A stretch of 64,000 nucleotides of DNA from positions 10,894,886 through 10,958,885 of the forward strand of contig NC_092363.1 in the NCBI RefSeq assembly GCF_030848805.1, in the 5' to 3' direction. Every line of letters starts with the position of its first letter. The first letter of the stretch is position 1. The notes under the pieces are model-generated. The model searched no databases. It had not been told where the DNA came from and saw only the letters and a program-made list of their open reading frames with translations. The DNA comes from Temnothorax longispinosus. Its lineage: Eukaryota; Arthropoda; Insecta; Hymenoptera; Formicidae. Made by a program: the position numbers and the translations under genes. This document shows positions 20,524-30,518 of this stretch, in pieces.

Positions 20524-20806
20524 TGCCATTAAAATATGCCATTGAATTCCCATTGTTCCAGACGCAATGGAAATGAAGGCATTTTTGCCAAAGATAAAAA
20601 GTTCCACACAAAATCCCATTGGTATTGCTATTGGTATTGCCACTGGTTTTGCGGTTGGTATTGCCATTGGTATTGCCATTAGTATTGCCATTGGTATTAA
20701 CACTGGCAATACCAATGGGATTTTGTGTGGAAATTTTTATCTTTGGCAAAAGTGCCTTCATCTCTATTGCGTCTGGAACAATAAGAATTCAATGGCATTT
20801 TAATAA
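20524..20806. repeat. Palindrome with a central 12-bp minisatellite
   Basis: The outer arms share CAATGGAAATGAAGGCA, TTTTGCCAAAGATAAAAA and ACAAAATCCCATTGGTATTG in inverted form. The centre (~20622-20712) is a run of GGTATTGCCATT variants. Confidence 0.8.
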
Positions 20807-21164
20807 ATGGTACTATTTTGTCTTTAATATAAATGCCTTTATTTCCCATTGCCTTTGGTTCAACGGACAATCTAATAGGAGCTCTTGCCTTAGGCGACTA
20901 GCGCCTGAAAATATCTGCCTCGGTCCCATAGGAGGTCTCATACATATACCAGTCCGTGCCGAACCTTGAATTTGAGAGAATGCATGAACGATGCGACGCC
21001 TAGCGGCGTCGATGCGAACTGCCGGTAATACAATTACCGCGCGGGCGTGATGATGATGCATGTACCACTAGTGGCGCGAACCGCCATATTTACCATTGAC
21101 GAATTTCCATTACAATTCACACTGAACAACATTGGCTGAAGGTAGAAAAATTCCGTACAAATTT

Positions 21165-21458
21165 TATTTTTCATGAGTCATTGGCAGTTTCCATTACGCC
21201 TGTATGGAAAAGGTTGGCATTTGAATCTTGCCATTGCGTTTCCATTCATCTTATTGCCACTCAATATTTTCCATTAACTTTTCCATATAATTCGCATTGC
21301 AAATTCCATACACAAGTTTTAACCTTCATAAGCCGTTAGCAGTTTCCATTACGCCTGTACGGAAAAAGTTGTCATTCGAATCTTGCCATTGCGTTTCCAT
21401 TCATCTTATTGCCACTCAATATTTTCCATTAACTTTTCCATATAATTCGCATTGCAAC
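21165..21458. repeat. 155-bp tandem duplication
   Basis: TTTCCATTACGCCTGTA occurs at 21188 and 21343, and the following ~120 bp are nearly identical. It lies inside the TIR element. Confidence 0.85.
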
Positions 21459-21524
21459 TGTAGGGCAACCATACATTCCCACTGACCGCCATTGAGCACT
21501 CAAGGGCATATTTTCATAAGGGCT

Positions 21525-21860
21525 GTTTATACACACACAATTGAAATATTATTTAAAAATTCATATTAACTTTCCACGCATGAAAAGTTTACGCATACAC
21601 TTTTCACGCGAACCGAGGTTCACCCCCACCTCCCCCTGCTTTTGGGGAAGGTGCGGTAGCCCCTCCCTCGCTTACGTGTGTACTGTTTATACATACACAA
21701 TTAAAGTATTATTTAAAAATTTATATTAACTTTCCACGTATGAAAAGTTCACGCATACCCTTTTCACGCAAACCGAGGTTCATCCCCACCTCCCCTGCTT
21801 TCGGGGGAGGTGCGGTGGTGCGGTAGCTCTTCTCTCGCGTACGTATGTACTGTTTCTCTC
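21525..21860 (+). repeat. GC-rich tandem repeat, ~158-bp period, two units
   Basis: ATATTAACTTTCCACG starts units at ~21565 and ~21722. Each continues with TTCACGCATAC, ACCGAGGTTC, a CCTGCTTTNGGGGRAGGTGC hairpin and a TTACGTGTGTACTGTTTATA-like end. Related units are at 20402-20499 and 48216-48375. Confidence 0.85.
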
Positions 21861-22060
21861 TCTCTCCGCCCTAGGGAGGAAAGTGACCACTTTCGTCCCT
21901 GTTTGGCGGGAGGAAAGTAACAACTTGATTACTTTCGTCCCTGTAACAGGGACGAGGGTAACAACTTTCCTCCCTGGCGTGAAATTGGCCACTTTCGTCC
22001 CTCTCTACAGGCATGGAAAGTCGAACTTTCCGTGGAGGTGTTGTGAAAAATAATAATCAT
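21850..22060. repeat. Cluster of short interleaved inverted repeats
   Basis: GGGAGGAAAGT-like and ACTTTCGTCCCT-like pieces alternate at least three times, so several hairpins can form. The cluster ends with GGAAAGTCGAACTTTCC at 22015, shared with 18664. Confidence 0.7.
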
Positions 22061-22336
22061 ACTCGCGTAAATATACACGGTAGTACCTCGCGCTGCGCGT
22101 GTACTTGACGCGAGACGCTACCGTGTCTCTTGATAATATCTGACAAATATTGATTTCCCGATTACTTTGCTATTTTATACTTGGTCTTTTATACTTAAAA
22201 TAATGAGAAAAGTCGATTTACGCTAAAAAATATATAATTTCACTTAGAAAGAAGTGTAGTTGCATCTTACAAGTGCATTGATGTATTGTTCGAAAAAATG
22301 TAATTACCGTCGGAAAAAGTGATAAATCAATAAAAT
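22061..22336. other. Spacer with one hairpin
   Basis: ACACGGTAG near 22075 pairs with CTACCGTGT near 22125. The rest is AT-rich with no gene. Confidence 0.5.
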
Positions 22337-22771
22337 TGTTGTGCCGTACCTTGGATCGCAGGGTTGGCACGGGGTTCTTTAGGATCCGCCGGAAGGAGGG
22401 AGAAAGACGTTGCCAGGCTCTTGTTAAAATAGCGTTTAATAAACTTGACTATACACTGATACAGATATCTTGTTATTTCACTGCCCTGACCCTCGGGCGT
22501 TCACAGTAGAGTCGATTACGTTCGGTCGTGCGCGATATAGCCTTTCAGTCTAGACTGCCCGCCGCTTCTCGGCGGAAGGGCGGGCTTTTATCACTTGCGC
22601 ATGAGCTTCCGCGATGCTGACTTAGCTGTCAGCGCTTTTGCTTCCGGGTGAGTGCCCTGGAAGCCACTTGCAAAACCCGGAATGCCACCTCAGGTGAGTT
22701 TGGCAAGATCCGGAAGTAACACTGACAGCTAGGTGTCGCAATTAGGGAGCGGTGACTTTCGCCACACAACA
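22337..22771 (-). repeat. Endogenous retrovirus copy 1, 3' LTR (435 bp)
   Basis: It is close to identical with 26709-27115 apart from small indels. The plus strand begins TGTTGTGCCGTACC and ends CGCCACACAACA. AATAAA is present on the plus strand; a GC hairpin around CTGCCCGCCG near 22553 is shared by both LTRs. Confidence 0.93.
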
Positions 22772-23600
22772 TCCCTCCCCCCGTGGAAAAAGAAAACTGA
22801 GGCATGAAGTTTTCGTTACTGCTTTCTTTCTCCATGGAAGTTACATCATATTACAGCTTATTTTCCTAGTTGTTTGCGGAAGTCGCGTCGCGTGTCTTTC
22901 CTTGTTCTTTTCTTTATTTACACATGATCGTTACCACAATTTCTATTATAATGACAACTATGGACACGGAGCCCACAGGATATATTATATATTATCGTAC
23001 ACCGGAAGGGGTGTCCTGCGTACAATTTCGTAGTTGGGATACGTGGGAATCGGGAAGGTTAGGATGGTGTGAACGTTAGGATTATCATAATATGCATTTA
23101 TTTTCAAATAGTTTTGAATGGTGTTCCAATTGTCAATTTGTATTTTGAAAAAAATGTGATCCTTGGGATAGGTTGGCCGTTGCTTCTTTTAATTCCGCTA
23201 CAATATTTTCGATCGGGAGTAGTCGCACGATTATAATATAATTCTTAGAGTAAGTAAAGTATGCTAGGATGTCTTCTACGTCGCTTATTAACTTGATTGT
23301 GATCGCGGTTATCGCTAGCAAATGTTCGTCTATCTCTTCGCGGCGCTCTAGTTTCGACGCCCGTTGCTGCACTCGTTTTGTGACAGTTGTGTCGTTTGTC
23401 GTTGTGTCGTTTGTCGCGAGTGACGTCTTGGTAAGTGCTATTCTTAATAAACGTGTCCTTGTTACTACTCTTCTTGTCGAATGGTTGTTTTGCCTTGCCC
23501 AATTTTCTGCTGGCGTAGATGTTCGGTCGAACTTATTGGCCTACTGGCCCCTGAGAACGTACGGCTCCGGTGACGAAATCTGATGCGTCCGTCGCCGCGT
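22772..23600 (-). pseudogene. Remains of RNase H and envelope, copy 1
   Basis: On the minus strand, a stretch near 23505-23590 reads like the start of Ty3/gypsy RNase H (TDASDF followed by a SQGP-like piece and YASRKL), with a stop inside. Directly downstream comes an envelope fragment (23133-23372) clearly related to copy 2 at 62600-62830. It corresponds to the middle of a baculovirus-F-like envelope, without signal peptide, fusion peptide or membrane anchor. Two deletions are implied: one removing reverse transcriptase, one removing most of RNase H, integrase and the front of env. It is not functional. Confidence 0.75.
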
Positions 23601-23689
23601 TCACTTGCTCGGTCTGTAATCGCTCGCGTAATCTTTTGCGTCGCGCTGAAATAGATTCGCGTTTTTCGGTCACGTGTAACGTGAGTATG

Positions 23690-25330
23690 TCAGTCGTGTC
23701 GCTTACCGGCTTCTTTTTTAGTTACGCGCGTGGTGGGTGCCTCTACTAATTTTTTCACGCCGTTTGACCTGCTTATCGGGCATTCAAAATATGTCGGCTC
23801 CACCAAACAGTGTCCGACGAATACTCTTGGTGTAGGTTCTTTTGTGATGCCTACTCTGCTGCGGGGTGGTGAGTTTTCCTTCTTATATGGTCGGAGTTTA
23901 AATGTAACTCTTCCGATGTGTACCTGCTTTGTGGCGTGTGAGATAACGGCTTTGCGCTTTGTGAGGAAATCATTCCCCAGTATTCCCTCATAATCGATCG
24001 GGAAATCATCCTCTACCACGTACATGGTATGGCGTATTTTCTGGCTTCCCAGATTTACGGTTGCTTTTATCTTTCCGAGAGTGTGGATCTTGTGTCCCGT
24101 CACTCCGGTCAATGTTAGGCGTTTTTCTCGTACCATAGTACCGCCTTTTAAATTTCCTACTTTGATTAGCGTTAGGATCGCTCCTGAGTCTAATAAGAAA
24201 TTCGTCTTGCCTTTCTTGGCCTCTTGAATCGGCAGTGTTATCAGGTTTAAGGTATGTATGTTACGTTTCCCCGTTATCTGCGACACTTGATACTTCTCGG
24301 CGGCTCGTGCCTTATTCTTCTTTGGTCTCTCGTCTTCTTCGCTGCCGCTACTGGAGGAAGATTCATCGCTTGTTTCTCGCGATTTCTTTTTCTTTACCTT
24401 TAAACCATTTACTGACGCCTTTTTGGGGGCGTCCGTTTTCGATCGGCTTGATCGTTCCGTGTTGGGTCGTCCGTTCAGCGACCAACACTCTTCTCGCTTA
24501 TGCCCGGTCCTTTTGCAATAGGTGCACTCGAGCGTATTTATTCCGCCGGGCTTGTCCGGTTTCGGCAACGAGAATCTATTCGCCTGTCGGCTCGGACGGC
24601 AATCTCGCCCGTAATGGCCTGTTTCTCCACATTTGTGGCACTGTATCGCCTGGTTCCCCGGATATCGCGCGTTTTCCGTGCTAAACTTATTTTTGTTTGT
24701 CGTCTGTCCGTTCCGCGGGGAGGGGCCTCTAACCTTTTCCTTGGCGGTGGCGCCGGTTATTGCCTCCTGTAGGCTTTGATATCTTTGCGCTCGCACTAAC
24801 ATTTTAATGTCTTCATGCAGTCCAATTTGAAAATTGTGCAAAGCTTGCATTTTAATGCTTTCTAGTATTGCTTTTTGCTGTTCTTGCGAATGCTCTTGGC
24901 CCTCTTCCATGGCCTCGTACAGTTCTCTCGCTAGTTTCTCGACTCGACGCCCAAATTCCTGTGCGCTTTCGCCAGGTTTTTGTTTTAGCGAGTTGAATTT
25001 CAACTGCAGGTGGGTCATGACGCGCTTTCCGAGATATTCCGTTTTGAGCTCGCGCTTCAGCTGGTCAAAATCGCGAATATCGCGCGTGTCGAAGTCGGTC
25101 ATTGCTTTGCCCTTGATTTTCGTGCATAAGATTGCTTCTAAGAGCATGGTTTCGTCCGCGGGCTGTATATTTTTCATCGCGTATGTGCTTGCGTTAATGA
25201 ATTCGCGAACGCGCTCTCTGGATTCTCCGTTCATTTCGGGAATCATGTTACGGGCTTCCTTTAGGCTGAGGAACCCGATATGGTGCCCTGGCTGACTACG
25301 GACGTCGCTGTGCGTTCGCCCGTAGGTCAC
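23690..25330 (-). CDS. Gag-protease reading frame of endogenous retrovirus copy 1
   Basis: One open frame of 546 codons. Residues ~30-200 resemble a Gag capsid region with the phrase QKPGESAQEFGRRVEKLA, like the major-homology region of Ty3/gypsy Gag. Two zinc knuckles follow, CHKCGETGHYGRDC (231-244) and CTYCKRTGHKREEC (269-282), then an acidic, serine-rich linker. The aspartic protease motif LLDSGAILTLI has its DSG at 381-383, and GILGNDFL follows. Gag assembles particles and protease cleaves them. The true start lies upstream in other frames, so the N-terminus is broken. Codons seem better preserved than elsewhere in the element. Confidence 0.85.
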   Translation of the reverse strand: MTYGRTHSDVRSQPGHHIGFLSLKEARNMIPEMNGESRERVREFINASTYAMKNIQPADETMLLEAILCTKIKGKAMTDFDTRDIRDFDQLKRELKTEYLGKRVMTHLQLKFNSLKQKPGESAQEFGRRVEKLARELYEAMEEGQEHSQEQQKAILESIKMQALHNFQIGLHEDIKMLVRAQRYQSLQEAITGATAKEKVRGPSPRNGQTTNKNKFSTENARYPGNQAIQCHKCGETGHYGRDCRPSRQANRFSLPKPDKPGGINTLECTYCKRTGHKREECWSLNGRPNTERSSRSKTDAPKKASVNGLKVKKKKSRETSDESSSSSGSEEDERPKKNKARAAEKYQVSQITGKRNIHTLNLITLPIQEAKKGKTNFLLDSGAILTLIKVGNLKGGTMVREKRLTLTGVTGHKIHTLGKIKATVNLGSQKIRHTMYVVEDDFPIDYEGILGNDFLTKRKAVISHATKQVHIGRVTFKLRPYKKENSPPRSRVGITKEPTPRVFVGHCLVEPTYFECPISRSNGVKKLVEAPTTRVTKKEAGKRHD

Positions 25331-26708
25331 GTCCAGCGGGCCCTGGCTGCGTACGCGTCGCCCTGGCGCGTCGCGTCGGAGCGATCGTAAGTGGCGGATT
25401 CCACTCTACTCAGGCGTTCCTGCATCTCGCGGATTGCGCGCAGGACTTCTACAGAGCGCTCGAACTCTGCGGCCTCTGTACGGTCCATGCGTTCCTGCAT
25501 GTCGCACATCATGCGTAGGACGTCGCTGAGCACGGAGCTTATTGCTCCTGGGCTTACTTACTCGGCTCGGGGGCTCGACTTTGGTCGGCTTCGGACGGTC
25601 GCCCATTTTCCGCGGATCTAAGCCGATCTATTTCCGCGTTAATTTGCGCCGGAGATATGTCCTCTCGCGGCGCGATGGTTGCGGCAGCTCGTGGCTGGCT
25701 CATTCTGTCGGCCCGGGGGGTATAATCCTCTTCCGCGGGGTCGAATATATCGCTTTCGTACGATGTCAGGGAGAATTCTCCTCTCCCTGCGTTCTCGCTC
25801 TGAGTATCGGCCGAGGTGTCCGATCGTGCGTCACCGTCGGTCGGGGGCAATCTGTGTGCGTCACTGTTTTCGTCACCGCTTTAGTTCGCTGTATTATCTC
25901 GCGGGTTTTTGTTCGCGTTACAGAGACTTGCGTCTAGGAATTCAAATTCGCGTTCTACAATGACGTTGGGATGTAACTCGAGCACTGGCGTGCTATCGTC
26001 GTCGGCGAGTTGCGCGTCTAAGTTTCGTCGCACGCGGTCTAAAGAATCGTAGTCTGTACGTCGTGCGGCGCAAAAACGGTTACGGATGCTATTTTCTATT
26101 GCTTGCTGCGCGCGCTTGCTCAACACGAAGGATGCGTTGCTGATAGGGGGATGCCGGGGTAAGTCGTCCGACATCTATCGGCGCTCACGCTTGTATACCC
26201 TGTAATCGCGAAATTTTTTTTGGCGTTCGCGGTTGTATTTCCTATGAACGCGAAATTAATTCTTGGCGTTCGATCGCGGGGGACGCTTGCTATTTCTACG
26301 CTCGGCGCGTGCCGTGGTCGGCTTACGGAGTGTTTCGGACTTACAGTACCGTCGCGCAGCGCATGGTGTCCGCTTTCTGCTGTGTTGGAGTCCTGCAGGG
26401 CCGCTCCGCTGCTTTGTGTCGTCTCTGCTTTGCTGTGTCCCTGCTGCGCTGCTTTGCTGGCTCGGTGCGTCCCTGTGGCGCTGCCTCGGGCTGGCGAGTC
26501 CGTGCGGTAGATCGGGGCCTCTCCGGTGTCGCTGATATGGTGCACTCGGCGGCTGCTACCGTTGTTTCACACACTCACTCGGGATTTGTCTGGCGGTTCC
26601 TCTCCGGGATATGTACCGCCGTCTAAAACTCCGTTCCCGTATTGCAGGCGCAGAACTGGCAGGATGTCCTCTCGTCTGGTTGACAGATCCCCCTCGCTGC
26701 CACCAATT
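25331..26708 (-). pseudogene. Gag N-terminal region and leader, frameshifted
   Basis: Frames at 25881-26174, 25554-25850 and 25327-25533 together look like the Gag N-terminus: a basic/acidic region, then an MQERMDRTEAAEFERSVEVL-type coiled coil. Stops and frame changes separate them. The leader up to the LTR includes TGGTGGCAGCGAG, three bases after the LTR end on the minus strand, a candidate primer-binding site whose tRNA I cannot name. Confidence 0.6.
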
Positions 26709-27115
26709 TGTTGTGCCGTACTTTGGATCGCAGGGTCGGCATGGGGTTTTTTAGGATACGCCGGGAGGAGGGAGAAAGACGTTTAATAAACTTGACTATA
26801 CACTGATACAGATATCTTGTTATTTCACTGCCCTGACTTGCGGGCGTTCACAGTAGAGTCGATTACGTTCGGTCGTGCGCGATATAGCCTTTCGGTCTAG
26901 ACTGCCCGCCGCTTCTCGGAAGGGCGGGCTTTTATCACTTGCGCATTAGCTTCCGCGATGCTGAGTTAGCTGTCAGCGCTTTTGCTTCCGGGTGAGTGCC
27001 CTGGAAGCCACTTGCAAAACCCGGAATGCCACCTCAGGTGAGTTTGGCAAGATCCGGAAGTAACGCTGACAGCTAGGTGTCGCAATTAGGGAGCGGTGAC
27101 TTTCGCCACACAACA
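26709..27115 (-). repeat. Endogenous retrovirus copy 1, 5' LTR (407 bp)
   Basis: It matches the other LTR. It lacks ~25 bp after GAGAAAGACGT that the left copy has. Divergence is a few percent by eye, so the insertion is moderately young. Confidence 0.93.
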
Positions 27116-27789
27116 AAACAATAAAAAATTTTTTCTACTTTTTCTATCTTTACTTACAATTAGAAAAATGCTGTAACTCAGCCTAATTACTAGAATTCAG
27201 TATATTGGATGGAAATATTGTACTACTTACCATATGTACCATTTACCTGTATTCTACTATTTACATGTATTTATTTTAACAAAATTGATTAGTTTACAAT
27301 AAATAATTTATTGTTTTTATGAATAAATGAATATCAAAATCTTGAAAAGTCAACTTAGCATACTTACTCAACATTGTAGTATTTATTGTTAAACTTGGAT
27401 CCAGTTTCATCTGCCTCTCTGTTGGAAACATGTTCACATATTTGCATTCATCTAAAAAACAACATATATAAATACTTATTTATCATTTTATTAAAAAAAG
27501 TGGAGATAATCTTTGATAAAGTTTTTACTATTAAATTTAATGTTTTATTTAATATATAATGTATAATTAACCCTTAAAGTGCATACGTTTTTTCGGTACC
27601 TTCTAAGTGCATACGTGGGTCTGTCACGCGTTCAACGCTATTTTTCCCTACCTTAAAGTATTTTAAAAAATCTAAAAAAAATTTATGAAACATTTGTCTA
27701 CATTGTAGTTGACAATTTTAAAGTCATTTTGATGAACATCGTTTATTTAATATCATCTGACAGGCTTGCAAGTTTTACAGTAACGAGCA
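27116..27789. other. AT-rich spacer with a piggyBac-like end
   Basis: No gene is seen. At 27569 TTAACCCTTAAAGTGCATAC has the form of a piggyBac-type end (TTAA plus CCC), and the phrase AAGTGCATACG recurs at ~27606. No opposite end was found, so it may be a fragment. Confidence 0.4.
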
Positions 27790-28117
27790 GATATCTCTTT
27801 AGAGGATAACTACATCCTTGTGTCTTTTGATGTCGTATTGCTTTTTACTAATATACTTGTAGACTTAGCCATCGATGGCATTTGTAGTAAATGGGAGCAT
27901 ATCTCCAAAAAATGTGACATCCCTAAAAACGAATTTATTCGTGCAATACGGCTCATTCTTGAATCTATATTTTTTAAATTTAACAATGACATTTATAAGC
28001 AGAAATTCGGAACTCCCATAGGCTCTTCTCTGTCCCCTGACCTAGCTGATGTTGTATTACAGGATCTTGAGACAAGGGCGCTAAGAACACTTAATTTTTT
28101 TATCCTTTTCTTTTATA
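27790..28117 (+). pseudogene. Penelope-like reverse transcriptase, fragment 1
   Basis: The translation shows VSFDVVLLFTN, NDIYKQKFGTPIGSSLSP and DLADVVLQDLETRALRTL, which are conserved in Penelope-like reverse transcriptases (the FDV...LFTN aspartate and the GTPMGS-like loop). It begins 5'-truncated and stops at FFYR, a few codons before the catalytic YVDD would be expected. The piece beginning at YVDD is found ~28.5 kb to the right, on the same strand. Confidence 0.85.
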
Positions 28118-28532
28118 GACTAGACATCACAGACGCGCGTTTCGCGCACGCTATTTAGCTAACATTATATTATTACTATTGCACTATTAACCCCTTGGTA
28201 CACACAACTGTCAAAATATACGATGGCAGCTGCTCATGAAGTAAGCGCAGCGAGAGAACCAATCGGCATCGCGGAAAAGAGACAATCGACTTTATATGCC
28301 TTTTTTAGATATGGACTAACACACACGTGCGCTAACGCACGCGCTTCACGTCCAAACTTTTTCCGTTCCATTCACCTTAAAACACTCGTCCCACATCACC
28401 ATTTCTCTCCGTTAAAATGTATTCCCTTTTTCATCCACTGTACCAATGTCCATTTGCCACCTCTTGTTTCTTTTTTTCTCTCCGCTCACTTCACATATAG
28501 CCCAGTCAAATGGACTGAAATTTTGGCCAAGG
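28118..28532. other. Spacer without a gene
   Basis: No repeat or protein homology is recognised. A short GCGCGTTTCGCGCACGC palindrome lies at ~28135. Confidence 0.4.
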
Positions 28533-30518
28533 TAGGAAATAATACTACCAGTGCTGTAACTAGCGTGGAAGTGTGTCTTTTGGGGTTGTAATGAAGATAC
28601 TAAAAGCCCACCCCAGTACCATTGTCGTAGTAAAAATGGGGGTGCAAAAAAGTCCAAAAAATTGATTTTTTGCCAATAACTCAAAAAGTATCACAATTAG
28701 GGGAAAAAGTAAAGACGTAAAAGTTGTAGAGAATGAAATTTCACACAAAAAAGGTATATACAAAAATGTTGTACGACCAATTGCAGTCGATCTAGATTTT
28801 TTTAAAATAATAGGTATTTCATGACAAATAAAAAACACGTGAGCGCGTCGCGCATTTTTTATCGATAGTTCGAAAATGGCGACTCAAATAAAAAAATTGT
28901 TCAAATAAAAGTTGTAAACAATTCAATTACAAACAATTTCCATTTTTATTTTTTTCGATACGATCAGTATTGACAGAGATATGAATTTTTTAAAACATTT
29001 ATTATCGCTCCTCGAGTATGATTTTTAGTGGTAAAATCGCTTGTAACTCAACATCTGTAAGTTTAAATGACGTTACATCTTATGAAAGTGAAAGATAATT
29101 ACATTTCGAAAATTTTGATGTATATACAAACTCATTTTGGATATATGCGTACGCCCCATACTATCCAACGCCAGGACATTTCTTGTGTACTATTCGTCCT
29201 AAAAATATCGCAGCGATACTGAATGTCACCTAAATGTATGTAGAATGACTTCTAATAGTTGAAAAAATTTTAAAAATTTGTTAAGTACATTATTTTTAAC
29301 TTTGCAAATGCTCCAAAATTTCACTTTTCAGCAAATTTAAAATCACAAGCATTTTTAATTGTCCGTTTCATAATACTACTTATTACAAATCAAATATCAA
29401 AGTATCAGTTTTGTAGGAAATTTTATCAGCTTTAATTTTGATGTGATGACATTTCTTCGTAAAATCAATAACAAAGAAGATACATGCCAGAAACTAAATA
29501 CAAATGCCACTTTTGCATAATTTCTTTAAAAAACACCACTTTTCGAAAATTCTTTTTTTAAAGAAATCATACCTTTCGATGAACCTATAGTGCTGCATTA
29601 CTTTCACACACATATAAACTACTAAAAATAGGTAAAATCCATTTTTTTTTTAATTATTACGCATATATTTTTTCAATATATTATTAATTTTGTATGAAAT
29701 TGTATTTTTCCTGAAATTTTTAAACAGCTGTAATTTGTTAACAAATAATCGTACGAAGATGAACAAAAAGCCATTTTAAAGATAATTTAATTTTCTTTAA
29801 AAAATGTAGATAGACATTTTGACTTACAGCTAACCGAAAGTGACTTTTTTTGACAAAATCCACAAAAAATGACAATTTTTCATGTTTATTAGCATTATCA
29901 CACTACGCATATATCTAAACTGAGTTTGTATATACATCAAAATTTTCGAAATGTAATTATCTTTCACTTTCATAAGATGTAATGTAATTTAAACTTACAG
30001 ATGTTGAGTTACAAGCGATTTTACCACTAAAAATCATACTTGAGAAGCGATAATAAATGTTTTAAAAAATTCATATCTCTGTCAATATTGATCGTATCAA
30101 AAAAAATAAAAATGGAAATTGTTCGTAATTAAATTGTCTACAACTTTTATTTGAACTATTTTTTTATTCGAGTCGCCATTTTCGAACTATCGATAAAAAT
30201 GCGCGACGCTCTCACGTGTTTTTCATTTGTCATGAAATACTTATTTCAAAAAAATCTAGATCGACTGTAATTAGTCGTACAACATTTTTGTATATACCTT
30301 TTTTGTGTGAAATTTCATTCTCTACAACTTTCACGTCTTCACTTTTTCCGCTAATTATGATACTTTTTGAGTTATTGGCAAAAAACCAATTTTTTGGACT
30401 TTTTTTGTACCCCCATTTTTGCTACGACAATGGTACGGGGGTGGGCTTTTAATATCTTCATTACAACCTCAAAAGACACACTTCCATGCTAGTTACAGCG
30501 CTGGTAGTATTATTTCTT
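28533..30518. mobile_element. ~2-kb fold-back element 2
   Basis: Left arm 28533-~29150 and right arm ~29905-30518 are inverted copies. Landmarks are GAAATAATACTACCAG, CTGTAACTAGC, the GGGGGTG region, TATCGATAGTTCGAAAATGG and AAATTTTCGAAATGTAATTA. The centre (~29150-29905) is less palindromic. TA flanks both ends, which would fit a Tc1/mariner-type target duplication but is weak evidence. There is no reading frame. It is similar in size to the element at 15905-20010 but not in sequence. Confidence 0.85.

Larger units (their letters stand above)
20500..21522. mobile_element. 1023-bp TIR element with CCYTTATGAAAA ends
   Basis: The ends read CCTTTATGAAAATGTGCCCT and, on the complement of the right end, CCCTTATGAAAATATGCCCT. 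CT flanks both sides (20498-20499 and 21523-21524), and the neighbouring satellite unit reads through as TACTGTTTATAC when the element and one CT are removed. Inside are a ~280-bp palindrome and a 155-bp tandem duplication. No transposase is visible. A 131-bp relative is at 41126-41256. Confidence 0.8.
22337..27115 (-). mobile_element. Insect endogenous retrovirus (Ty3/gypsy with env), internally deleted, copy 1
   Basis: Two LTRs with TGTTGTG...CACAACA ends bracket gag-protease and remains of RNase H and an envelope gene, all on the minus strand. Reverse transcriptase and integrase are missing. The flanks AAAT and AAAC could be an imperfect 4-bp target duplication. The polypurine tract (complement of TCCCTCCCCCC at 22772) and the LTR ends match those of copy 2 at 59151, which keeps more env. 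The group is the errantivirus-like Ty3/gypsy elements with a baculovirus-F-type envelope. It could move only with help from a complete relative. Confidence 0.92.

Noticed and set aside
20503..20969. Frames of Ile/Gly/Val and Asn/Thr repeats on both strands
   Set aside because: They translate the GGTATTGCCATT minisatellite.
27569..28200. piggyBac-like MITE between TTAACCC at 27569 and TTAACCCC at 28186
   Set aside because: Both ends point the same way, so they cannot be a terminal inverted repeat pair.
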